This document shows, one piece after another, positions 43,166 to 53,995 of a stretch of 64,000 nucleotides of DNA. This DNA comes from Anabas testudineus. Its lineage: Eukaryota > Chordata > Actinopteri > Anabantiformes > Anabantidae. Below the pieces are notes generated by a model. That model did no database searches. It worked only from the letters and a program-made list of their open reading frames with translations, and was not told the DNA's origin. Where the stretch lies: the NCBI RefSeq assembly GCF_900324465.2, contig NC_046626.1:7337459-7401458 (forward strand). The letters run 5' to 3'. The position numbers were made by a program, and so were the translations under genes. Each line of letters opens with the position of its first letter. Position 1 is the stretch's first letter.

Positions 43166-46100
43166 ATGCCTGCTAAAAAACGCAGGGCGACATCTGCTGC
43201 AGCTGCTGCAGCTGCAGATGAAGAGCCCAGTGCCAAACAGCAGAAGTTAGCGTCCACGAAGGAGGACAGAGCTGAGGACAGAGCTGAGGACAGAGCTGAG
43301 GACAGAGCTGAGGACAGAGCTGAGGACAGAGCTGAGGACAGAGCTGAGGGGCTGTTCAACAGGAAGCGCCTCCGTTTCATATCTGACACTGAAAAGATAA
43401 AGCAGGGCTCAGAGGGAGTCCTGTACTGGATGTCGAGAGACCAAAGAGTACAAGGTAATCCAACACAACCAACAGCAAAAGAGTAAGAGACCTTGTTGTC
43501 CTTTGCATGTTCTCCATGTTTCTAATGCCAGTGTGTGTTTTAGATAACTGGGCGCTGATCCATGCACAGCAGCTTGCCTTGGAGGAGAAGCTTCCCCTGC
43601 ACGTCTGTTTCTGCCTGTTTGTCCCCAAATCAGAACTGTCCACCTTGAGACATTACAGCTTCATGCTGAAAGGCCTGGAAGAGGTTGCGCAGGTATTGGC
43701 TGAGTGGTCTTTTGAACGCACTGATTTATTAATGGCTTCTGCACTTTCTTCAGTAATCTGTGATTCAGGCACCCCACTGCGGGGCTTAACTTTAATCTCC
43801 TGCTCCCATCAAACAGGAATGTAAAAAGTTAAACATCCAGTTCCACTTGCTCCGTGGCTCAGCAGGGGAGGTTCTCCCTGGCTTTGTGTCAGACCACAGT
43901 TTGGGCGCAGTGGTGACAGATTTCTCCCCTCTCAGAGAACCGCTACAGTGGTTGGAGGATGTCAAAAAGAAGCTTTCAAAAGACATCCCCTTCATACAGG
44001 TAAAAGCTTTTTTAAATACAGTATTTAGTAAAGAGAGTTTTTTTTTTAACCCAAAAAATAAAAAATACATCATTTCTCAAGGGAATCTGGACATTTGGAC
44101 TTTTATTTGTACACAACAGTAGACAATACTCAAAAATTGTTTTAAACGACTGTCTTCTTTTATAATATTTTATATTGTACTACTACTACTACTACTGTCA
44201 TTTTGTTAGTTTTAGCTGTATTAGGATTAAAGTTATGAATGTGAAGGCTTCTTATTATATTTAAAAGCTGTGACTTTACCCCTCATCTGTGTTTTTAAAA
44301 AGACACATTGATGTATTTCACCTTTAAATGCATAACGTCTTGTGTTTGGTGAAGTGATGCTCTTTTTTTTATTTGATGTGCTCTGGCTTTATTTATGCTC
44401 CCGTGCTCTAGCAGCAATTTTATGAGTTAAACATCTAATTTTCCTTCTATAGGTTGATGCCCATAACATTGTTCCATGCTGGGTAGCATCACCTAAACTG
44501 GAGTACGGTGCCAGGACAATTAGAGGAAAAATCAACAATCTTTTGCCAGAGTTCCTCTCTGATTTCCCTCTGATAGAAAAACATCCCTATACGGCTATAA
44601 GAACCGCTAAGGTAAGTGCTTTAACGGCAGAGAATACATTCTTTTTCGCTGTAGACAAATGTTAATATGCTATTGTAACAAGGAAAAAGAAGTTGTGTGT
44701 TTTTGTTTTTATGTCACATTGAAGGACTATTGAATTGATAAAGACCACGCTATCATAATAATTTTCCTAAAAATATCTTGCTTTGTGAGTGTTTACTAAT
44801 CTTACATCTAAGCTGTCGGTGGAGCTGTCATTGATGTGCAGTTTGGAAGTCAGACTGCTGCATAAAACTCTTACTTTCAACCTTCAGCTGTCTCTTCTCC
44901 TCTGCACATCATTTATTGATGAGTGAATATAAAAATAGTAGACCCTTTAAACTGTCCAAAAGTTGAAATTTCCTTCCAAGCACTAGATATTAAAGCTGCA
45001 GGCGTGTGTGTTTTCGCGTCAGTGCTGTGATTGATATGCAATTCACTGGTGTGAGCCCCTTGATAGCGTGAGGTGAACCTTCCTCGATGCTTTTGAAGTT
45101 TGCGGTTCACGATAACACCATAGTATGTTTTAGCCCGTCACTGTCAGCTCTGATATCTGCTGAGTTTTTCTCTTATCTCCCTTCTTCACCTCGCAGCATG
45201 TAGATTGGGACAAAACACTGGCCTCTCTGCAGGTAGACAGATCAGTAGGAGAGACAGAGTGGGCTAAGCCAGGCACCAAAGCAGGGATGGCCATGTTGCA
45301 GTCGTTCATTGATGCACGCCTCAAGCTGTTTGGCACCCATCGTAATGACCCAAATGCTGCTGCCCTCAGCCAGCTCTCCCCCTGGATCCGATTCGGTCAG
45401 TAATACCATGAAATAAACACTAAGTGTGAATATAGTTGATGTCATAGGGGAATTTTGCTGTGATGATTCAGCTTACATCTGGTTAATGCATTTTTCTGGT
45501 AGAGTTGTTTGGTTTAAAATCAAGTTTCTAAATTGTATATGTGTCTCACATGGATCAATACTAGTGCCCCTTCCATTTACTCTACACACATTTGCATTCG
45601 TACCATAATGCAACTGCTTTTAAAACTTGTTGTATATTCCAACAAAGACCTCACTCACAGTAAACACATCAAATTAAATTATTATGCCATAATGGAGCAT
45701 GTTGAGTTTCTCTTTCCACAGTAACTTATCATTATATAGTCCACCATGAACTCTAAACCTACTGCCACTGCCTCTTTAAAAACATCTTCCCTCTTCCTAT
45801 CAGGGCACCTGTCAGCCCAGCGTGCGGCACTGCAGGTTAAGCGCCATGGAAAGAGCACGAGTCAGTCCATCGCCTCCTTCCTCGAGGAGCTGGTGGTGCG
45901 CAGGGAGTTGACTGACAACTTCTGCTTCTACAACAAGAAATATGACAGTGTGGAGGGTCAGTTGAGATCTCATTAAATTAGTTCATTTCAATTCAGTTTA
46001 TTTATATAGTGCCAAGTCTTAAAAAAAGTAACCTCAAGGCACTTGACAATGTTGTATATTATATGTATAAGTGACTCAACTCAAATCCAAATGAAAAGCT

Positions 46101-46748
46101 TGTCTTTTGTTATACATCATCTGTGGCGCTTAGGTGCTTATGAGTGGGCTCAGAAGACCTTGAAAGACCACGCCAAAGACAAGAGGTCATATCTCTACAC
46201 ACGTGAGCAGCTGGAGAACGCAAAGACGCATGACAAACTGTGGAACGCAGCTCAGGTGCATATAGGTCTCAATGCTCTCAAGAAACACAATTTTCAGTAG
46301 TCTGTGTTGTGCTTTGATTCTTATTTCCTTTTATTCCATCACTCCATTAGTACCAGATGATCATTGAGGGGAAGATGCATGGCTTCTTAAGGATGTACTG
46401 GGCCAAAAAGATTCTGGAGTGGACTTCATCACCAGAGGAGGCACTCTCTATTGCCCTGTACCTAAATGATCGCCATGAGCTTGATGGCCAGGACCCTAAT
46501 GGGTTTGTTGGTAAGGACATAAATTACATTCTCAGTGTGTCCTGAATGTTCTTCCCTCCACATATTAATTCCTTTCTGCTGGTTTTTCCACCACTTCAGG
46601 TTGTATGTGGTCTATCTGTGGCATCCACGACCAGGGCTGGGCAGAGAGACCAGTTTTCGGAAAGATCCGTTACATGAACTACAAAGGCTGCACTCGGAAG
46701 TTTGACGTAGCCAAGTTTGAGAAGAAATACTGTCCTAAAAACCTTTGA
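43166..46748 (+). CDS. cpdp: Class II CPD photolyase
   Basis: Nine exons join in phase: 43166-43454, 43544-43692, 43817-43999, 44453-44611, 45197-45395, 45804-45956, 46134-46255, 46351-46510, 46600-46748 (520 residues). The enzyme binds FAD and splits UV-induced cyclobutane pyrimidine dimers using blue light. A Lys/Arg-rich, nuclear-signal-like N-terminus (MPAKKRR) and a private EDRA repeat precede the N-terminal alpha/beta (antenna) domain ([17 protein letters not shown]). The C-terminal FAD domain has class II hallmarks: [60 protein letters not shown] and [14 protein letters not shown]. All core motifs are intact, so it is probably functional. Placental mammals lack this gene; fish keep it. 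The start codon is the first in-frame ATG after the predicted 5'UTR splice. Confidence 0.96.
43262..43345 (+). repeat. Coding 12-base tandem repeat (EDRA x7) in photolyase
   Basis: Seven identical GAGGACAGAGCT units in the first coding exon add a highly charged Glu-Asp-Arg-Ala tract between the basic N-terminus and the catalytic domain. Identity among units points to very recent expansion. Confidence 0.95.
45983..46055 (+). repeat. Interspersed repeat fragment in a photolyase intron
   Basis: TTCAATTCAGTTTATTTATA followed by TAGTGCC and CCTCAAGGCACTTGACA matches the very common teleost repeat 'ttcaattttatttatatagcgcc...cctcaaggcgctt'. It ends about 80 bases before exon 7. Confidence 0.6.
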
Positions 46749-47295
46749 AGCATAAAATGCTTTGAAGAATGGAAATGAAATGCGTGACAGCTTACATCTC
46801 CTATGTCTTTACCTCAGGGAGCATTTGTACAATGTCTCTTGCAGTGGATTTTCTTCTTTTCTTTGTTCTTTGTTGCTTTGCTTTGTCTAAAATATTCCTT
46901 TTATTATTGCTCAGCTTGTTGCCTTTACTGATTATTGTGGTTTATGTTTGTCATTACTGTAAGCCGTTTTTCTGGTAGTATACTGTATGTTGTGCTCTTG
47001 TTTAATTCTAGATGATGATCTGTGGTGCCTACTTAGTAAGAGATATAGTTTTTTTACTTTGCTTTTATTTCAACTTTTATATTACTGTTTGTTTTAGTAA
47101 TGTTCCTTTTATTTTACACAAGAAATAACTTATTTACTGCTGATTCCACAGCACATGCTGTGCTTTATGGAGGAGCTCGGGGATTTGTTTTTTTCTAAAG
47201 AGTTTTCACACCAAACTGCAAAAAGTCGCGTACTATTTTCTTTTCATTTATGTTAGTTTCTTATGCAGAAATAAAGAGTATGTAGCTTTTAACAT
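46749..47295 (+). other. cpdp: 3'UTR of CPD photolyase
   Basis: T-rich UTR ending near an AATAAA at 47270-47275. No other feature was seen. Confidence 0.55.
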
Positions 47296-47377
47296 ACCTC
47301 TTTATTCTTGTTAATTTTTTATTTGAAAGCATACACAATCACAACACCCATAATCACAACACAATACATCCTCCATC

Positions 47378-47429
47378 CATCCGTTACCCTAACCGCTGTT
47401 AGGGTAACGGATGCCTCTCGCCGAGAGGC
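47378..47429. repeat. Two adjacent perfect inverted repeats
   Basis: CATCCGTTACCCTAAC at 47378-47393 is exactly mirrored by GTTAGGGTAACGGATG at 47398-47413 with a 4-base loop. It is followed directly by GCCTCTC/GAGAGGC (47413-47429) with a 3-base loop. The left flank (CATCCATCC) resembles the start of a common fish repeat, so this could be a fold-back copy of such an element. Confidence 0.9.
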
Positions 47430-47907
47430 AGGGGACTCCAATACATCAGTGATATTTAAAATAATTTAATAATATTTTTATTAGAGAATCCTGTATGTAC
47501 TTTTATACAAAATAAACAAGACAAACATATGCTGAGTTACATCGCTGCTGCAAATGCTGTTTCATTGAGTACTGATGTAATTAAGCACAGAAACAAAAAC
47601 ACTCCTCCGTCTAATTAACTGCCCCCTCTGTGGTGGCTAAATTAAAAAAGCACTTTTTTCAAACATTACTATATCAAACTACTCTATGTTATGCGCTCTT
47701 TTGTTATGTACTATTCCAGGGAAAGATATGCATGTTCTAATTAGGTGAAACCAGACAGTACATGGGTATAGGGAATAGCAGCTAAGAGTATGGCATTAGT
47801 ATTTACTGTGATTTACTAGTTTAAGGTCCTCAGCACAGCCTATTTTCCCTTACATGCTACTATAGTGTAATTAAGAGTAAATTATATATTTGTATATTGA
47901 CAAAGAT

Positions 47908-47938
47908 CTATCTATCTATCTATCTATCTATATAAAGT
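47908..47938 (+). repeat. (TCTA)n microsatellite
   Basis: About seven tetranucleotide units lie within AT-rich spacer. Confidence 0.9.
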
Positions 47939-48724
47939 TATTAAATATAATGTTTAGTTATAATTGAGAAAATATAACCTTATAAAAGATAAAAAAAAAA
48001 AAAAGTAATTTATTTAATTTAATGTCCTTTTTCCACTGCAGCTATAAATGGATGCGTCATGTTTTAAAAGTTGTTTCAACGCCCACTGCTCACTGAACTC
48101 TTCAATTAATGAACAAGTGACACAAAGAGGATGTCTCTCATCCGTAGTGTTCACGCTTTTTGATATATCAAAACACACAAATAAGGGACAAGTTTGTATT
48201 TGGACAAATTAAATTAATCCTGACTTGACTCTTGAGTCATTCAAACACTCATTAGATGTACAGTAAAACTCCTGTGTTCTGGGATTTACCTGTCTTCAGT
48301 GAAACATGCTCGTGTATAAATTAAGTGAAATGCTAGCGAGGAGAAAATGAAAACAGCAAAACAATGACAGAGTTTAATCAATGTGTTGTTGACATCGCCG
48401 TTCCCTATGTCTACCATACTCTCTAGTCTCTAAATTAGTTTTTGCTTACAGTGACATTCACTGTTGGGTACAATGTGCTGCAGAACATTGTTTGTGCAAG
48501 TTTATTGCATCCTGTTCTTGGCTGAACAATGTTTCTGTATTGTGTTGGAATAATCCATTACTAACTGCTAAAAGCAATTTTCACAAGGTTTGAAGAGCAA
48601 ATTCTGGCAAGTGTCTCTTATATTATTCATCACCCACCAGTTATTTTTATAAGAAAATACATTCCTCACAATTAAACCTCATTTATCCTGTAATCTGCAG
48701 TCACACAATCAGGCATACATTTAA

Positions 48725-48870
48725 TTTCCATCCATTCTCTCTCCATCACTGCTTATCTTTTTCAGAGTCACAGGAGATGAAAGCATCCACAGGGTGAGAA
48801 GGCAATACATGGTAGACCCAATGAGTTGAGTATTCCCTCACAGCTGGGACAGGCTCCAGCACTATCATTA
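48725..48870 (+). repeat. Decayed fish interspersed repeat
   Basis: CCATCCATTCTC...CACTGCTTATC...TTTTCAGAGTCACAGG and later AGCTGGGACAGGCTCCAGCA match the frequent teleost repeat 'catccattatctctaccgcttatc...gggtcacagg...ggacaggctccagc'. The copy is heavily mutated. Confidence 0.6.
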
Positions 48871-50998
48871 CAATTAACAGGAACAAGCAGTTAAGATAAT
48901 GATAGATAGATAGAAAGTTGAAAAGTTAGGGCATCACAGAATTGAAGTCTATTTTATTTTGAAGGGACATGAATGTGCGCACCAAATTTAACACATGTAA
49001 ATCTCAACCTGGCAGCAAAAACCAGCAAATCAATATTAATTCCTCAGAATAAGTCTGGTTTAATTAAAAATATGATATTACAGGTTTTATTACTGGTTTT
49101 GATGTACAGCACTCCCTCCACAGACTCATTGGTAGTTTATTCCAAATCACAGTGTTGGTGTGCAGGGCTGCTGGTGAAGTCATAAAATATTACAGGATGA
49201 TGCATCTCCTGTGTTTCCTTACCTTATCATCTGCTGCTTTAAAAGAAACAAGTTTACAGTGGCACCAACTACTGTATGTTAATTAGGTTTCTAAATTAAA
49301 ACTCGTAACTCTCTCGTTTTCATTATGCTGTAAGTCAAAACATGTCAGAGCAATACATGCTTTTACATAAACAAATTATGTAAAAGTACACACACACAGT
49401 CTTTTTATTGTTTTTTTTTTTTACCTCTGGTCTTTTTTTTTCATGTTATTAATTTACAGAGAAAGTCACGATAAAAATATTCCACATATTTCTCATTCAG
49501 GTTGATTTGTACTTTAGCCTCACAGCTCCTACATTGTGCCCACACAATGCCTTCAGGTTGATGAGTGTGATATCTTGTGCCTCCTGCTGTTATATCAACG
49601 AACCCATGGGTGGTAATAATAACCATGCTCCTGAAATACCATTACTTGGGTGATCCAGACTTTTTATGACAAATTACTTTTTTCTCTTGGCTGCACTTCA
49701 CCCAAAGTTGAGAAGACACAGCCCAGTGAAAGGCGTCTTACCTCATTAATCATAAATAACCATGTATTGTTTGGCCATTATTAACCACAATGTTTCTGCA
49801 GCTTTCGGGGTTCTGCAGCTGATCCCTCTTAAGAAGTCAGAATAGAAAAACAATTTCAAAGACTCTTATACACATTTCTTTCCATGGCCAAACCACTAAC
49901 AGGAACAATAAGTCTGCTGGTGCATGTTACCAGATCACATCACATTTCAATGATACATGCTGAGAAAAACATACATGTTTTCAACAAATAGCAGCTAATA
50001 CCGCATCAGATCCTGTGCATTCATAAAGAGTTGCTATATATTAAAATGAACTATACATATGCAGGTAATCCACCATCTAAACAGCTTCATCATTCACTAT
50101 AAACACCATTAACAAACCTTCTTGTGTTGGTTCTTGTGTTTCTCTTAATTACCTTCAATTTTCACCTCTCATACAGTCCCAGAGAAGTTTTCTTGCTTTT
50201 GAACAGGAGCCATTTTGCATTCAGTGGTTACTCTGACAGCATGCTAATGATGGCACTCAGCGCAGTGGAGCAGAAAATTAGTAAACCTGGGGATGTTATG
50301 CCTCCTATTATACAGTACATACAATAAATGCAGTCACCTACTAAAATAGAAATACAGGACATAACAATGCTGTTATGTATTATTTATATAATGATTCTTT
50401 TGTTTGTCTGAATATTGACCTTGTTATCTCTTTCAAATGTTTAAAACATTTGCTACTTTCAGGATGTTGTCTTATTAGTCCTCACTCTAATTGGGTTAGT
50501 GTACATATTTCTGCAGTCTGGATGACGTCCAGATACAATTAAAGAGTTTGCAGCAAGCAAGTATGTTTACAGTAATCTTGAATGTTTCCCATAAGGTTTA
50601 TCACGTAGCCTTTGGTCACATGTCAGTCGTTCAGAACGTCTATTAGTCTGATATCCCCAACCACTTTGAGGGTCGTATCGTTTTATTTGGGTCCATAACC
50701 TTTAAATCTGAAGGCCTCTGGGCTGTTTACATACAAACTGACGGATGATAAATGAAAGGAAAAACCAACATAAAGAGTCTCACAAGATGTTTGGCTGCTT
50801 CAAGTGGGCAATGCTCTATTGTCCAAGTCTTAGTGTCGTACAGGGAGCGCAAACACTGTTTCTCTAGAAAGATGCTGTGTTGATAATGGTGGTGATGAGC
50901 CCAAATTCTCCAGCAGATCAGGTGTTTACACATGTTTTTAGCTACAATTCACAGCTCTGTCAGGGACATAAGACCATTCAATAACAAGTGTCCCTGTA

Positions 50999-51004
50999 TT
51001 TATT
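50999..51004 (-). terminator. Polyadenylation signal of the NMU receptor gene
   Basis: AATAAA on minus lies 35 bases after the receptor stop codon at 51040. Confidence 0.55.
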
Positions 51005-51039
51005 GCATTTTTCTTTTTGTTACACATCTTTGTTTTATG

Positions 51040-52681
51040 TTAAGTCAATTTCATGCTGTTGGGCATTTTCTCACTTATGGTGCTGCGCTGGGTCATCTGA
51101 AAGCTGGACTGCATCAGCCAGCTGTTCGAGTAACATGTGACGTGACAGAACATTTCTCTGAACCTGGTGGACATGAGGTTGTAGAGGATGGGGTTGATGG
51201 CAGAGCTCAAGTAGAAGAAGACTCCAGAGATGACGTGGACGTGCTCAAAGATCTCGAGGTGCTTCTCGAACGATGGGTTGATGTAGCTCCACATCAGGCG
51301 GTCCACGTGGAAGGGAGCCCAACAGATGCCAAACACAACCACCAACACACCTGGACCGAGGGGACATGATCGCATCAGCTGGACAAACAAGTTAACAAGT
51401 GGCAAAAAGGACCACACACGCAATCACCAGTATGTGACTGATGACAGGACAGAACTGAGACAGACCGGAACAAGTTATAAATAGAGAAACAGAAAAATGG
51501 GCTTAGACATAACTGAGCAACAACTCAGCGCACATTCACACAGTCACAGTCAAACAAAACATTCCTGAGCAACTTGAGAAAAACCAAATGAATGAACGAA
51601 ATGACACCTACAAAGCATTTTGGTGACTTGCATGTTGCGCTTGCCCAGTTTCTGAATGCGGGGCTGGGAGAGGCTTCCTGATCCAAAGCTGCACCTCGCG
51701 TCCACCACCGTCACCACCCTCTCTCTGCGCAGCTGCAAGCCAATGAGCAGGTAGAGAATGCTAATTGTTACCATGGGGAGCAGGAAGAAGACCAGCGTGG
51801 AAATCAGGATGATCAGGTTATACATCCAGGTGGGTTTGATCAAAGCTGAGGTTGGAGAAAACACAGGTTGTCAGTAAGATCCCAGGATTTAAATTTGAAA
51901 TTAATGTCATTTTTATCAGCTTTAGCTTTAATTTGTGCTTATATGTGCTGGTGAGTCCTAAACAGCAAAATATGATTTCAATTCTATACATACAGCAGAT
52001 AGCAGATTGGGGAAACTGATGTCCAAACTTTGGAGGCAGCAGCACAATCCCATGCAGACTGGTGTTCGGCACAGCGCACAGCATGGACAGCACCCACAGC
52101 ATAACGATGACCCTCTTGACGTGAGCACGGGTGGTCATGTGTTTGACTTTGAGGGGGTGGACCACTGCCACGTAGCGTTCCACGCTGAGGGCTGTGACAT
52201 TGAGGATGGAGGCGAAGCAGACGGTCTCAAACAGGAAGGTTTTGAAATAGCAGCCCCCCTCCCCGAACAGAAAGGGGTAGTTCTGCCACATGTCATAGAG
52301 CTCTAACGGCATACCCATCAGCAGCACCAGCAGGTCAGACACTGCCAGACTCAGCAGGTAGTAGTTGGTGGGTGTCTGCATCACTCTGTAGCGCAAAATG
52401 ACTGCACAGGTCAAAGAATTGCCCAGGACGCCCACCATGAAGATGGCGAGGTAGGTTATGCAGACAGGCAGAAATACAGGGGACCTCAGGGGCCCCATGT
52501 GCCCGGCCAGATACTCCTCCTCGCTTAAACACATGTCATGCAAATCTTGTTCAGTAGCGTTGGCCAACACCCAGGAGATATTCATCCCACACACCACAGC
52601 AGCCTCGGGGCAGCCGTCTCCATCGAACACGGAGGCTTCTGTTGTTAAAAGAGCTGCGAGGGAACAGTTCAGCTTTGCCAT
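51040..52681 (-). CDS. nmur1: Neuromedin-U receptor (NMUR1-like GPCR)
   Basis: Three exons join in phase: 52681-51994, 51845-51612, 51350-51040 (410 residues). The ATG at 52681 has a strong context (ACCAACATGG). An extracellular N-terminus with sequons (NCS, NIS, NAT) precedes seven membrane segments. Diagnostic motifs are TPTNYYLLSLAVSDLLVLL and MPLELYDMWQNYPFLFG in TM2-ECL1, GCYFKTFLFETVCFASILN in TM3, ERY in place of DRY, KPTWMYNLI in TM5, FGICWAPFHVDRLMWS in TM6, and VHVISGVFFYLSSAINPILY (NPxxY) in TM7. The disulphide pair is GCYF and SAIC. The receptor binds neuromedin U/S and couples to Gq/Gi, controlling feeding, smooth muscle and immunity. DRLMWS and LMSTRFREMF resemble NMUR1 more than NMUR2. 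Fish have several NMUR paralogues, so the suffix is uncertain. Confidence 0.88.
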
Positions 52682-53598
52682 GTTGGTGAGCGGCAAGAAG
52701 GTTGTCCTTTGTGAAAAGAACAGAAATTCACTTTACTCTTCACGAGGAGTGTGAAACCAGATGTAAAGGTTTCCGAAAATAACCCTGATGATGATGCAGT
52801 CACAGTGACGTCACAAGAGTTATTTTAGCTTTGAGCTTGAGACTTTTAAAATTTATTACAAAAACTGAGGGTGTCAAATTTTTAACCACTAATCCGTCAG
52901 GTTTGTTGAACTATGGCAACAACTTCTCTTTGCTGTGTCTATTAATTATTGGGATCAGAGGTGTTGCCAACATATGTTTAGCCTAAAAAAAAAATCCTTC
53001 CAAAGGCACAAGATGCATAAGTGATATACGTAACAGATATTCTAAATTTAAATGAACAGAAGACTGTCGTTACCAAGCAGTTTAGCTCTGATCTATGGCA
53101 ACTAGCAGGAAAAACTATGCTCACAAGTGGCAGCAACATGTATACAAAAAGCCATTTAGTCAGTTTAATGAATAAACGGCATTTGCAGAATCACCACAGC
53201 AGCAGTAACTAAGACGTTTAACACAAGTTCTGATCTCGTCACCACGATGGTGTTGTAGTCATGCTGTGCAAAACAAATCTGGAGAGAGACATCAATACTG
53301 TCACGATGTTGTCTTATTAGGAGGTGATGTTGAGCAGGACATTTGTACAGTGGAGTAGTTTGTGCGTAACCACATGCAACAGTGTTATTAAAAAAAAACA
53401 ACAACTCACCTGCAAGTTTGTGGTCTCCTCTCCTCTTCTTCTTCACAGTATTTAAAGACATATAAGCAGATGTATATTCACCAATGTGTTTTTCATCCTG
53501 TATCTGGTCTTTCTGATACTCAATGTCGACTGCTTTGGTGCTTCAGTGTGTCACAGCTGCAAGGACTTCCCGTATTTGAGTGTTGTTGTTCACCCCAC

Positions 53599-53603
<5 letters not shown>

Positions 53604-53636
<33 letters not shown>

Positions 53637-53758
53637 CACCATTAGCCTTCTTCTTCATCTTCATCTCCTCCAATTCAAGTACTATTCTTCTGTTTCTTCT
53701 CTTGTTTTTTTTTTGCACACACACAATCACACACACACACACACATACAATCACACAA

Positions 53759-53812
<54 letters not shown>
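53604..53812 (+). repeat. (TC)n and (CA)n microsatellite block
   Basis: A TC array (about 53604-53632) is followed by interrupted CA arrays (53715-53812). Long ORFs in both directions here are poly-Ser/Leu or poly-His/Thr artefacts. Confidence 0.95.
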
Positions 53813-53814
<2 letters not shown>

Positions 53815-53940
53815 CAAAGACTCCCTACCTTGTTATTCTCCGGTCTATTACTTTTCCCATTGAAAGACTGTATATAGCCCCAGTGTGAAAATGAAGGTTT
53901 AGATTGCTTTGACCTGTGATCCTGTGGTTGTGGATTGTTG

Positions 53941-53941
<1 letters not shown>

Positions 53942-53994
<53 letters not shown>
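53942..53994 (+). repeat. (TG)n microsatellite
   Basis: About 26 TG units lie 130 bases after the CA arrays and are complementary to them. Confidence 0.95.

Positions 53995-53995
<1 letters not shown>

Larger units (their letters stand above)
47296..50998. other. Intergenic region between photolyase and the NMU receptor
   Basis: AT-rich spacer holding two adjacent perfect hairpins (47378-47429), a (TCTA)n array (about 47908-47938), a repeat fragment (48725-48870) and a short GATA run (about 48902-48914). No gene supported. Confidence 0.5.

Noticed and set aside
47390-47410. Telomere-like TTAGGG
   Set aside because: There is a single copy inside a palindrome and no tandem array.
52682-52696. 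Five-residue upstream extension of the NMU receptor
   Set aside because: It would need a TTG start; the ATG at 52681 has a strong Kozak context.
53470-53877. Long plus and minus ORFs of 72-135 codons
   Set aside because: They are translations of TC, CA and TG microsatellites with no other content.
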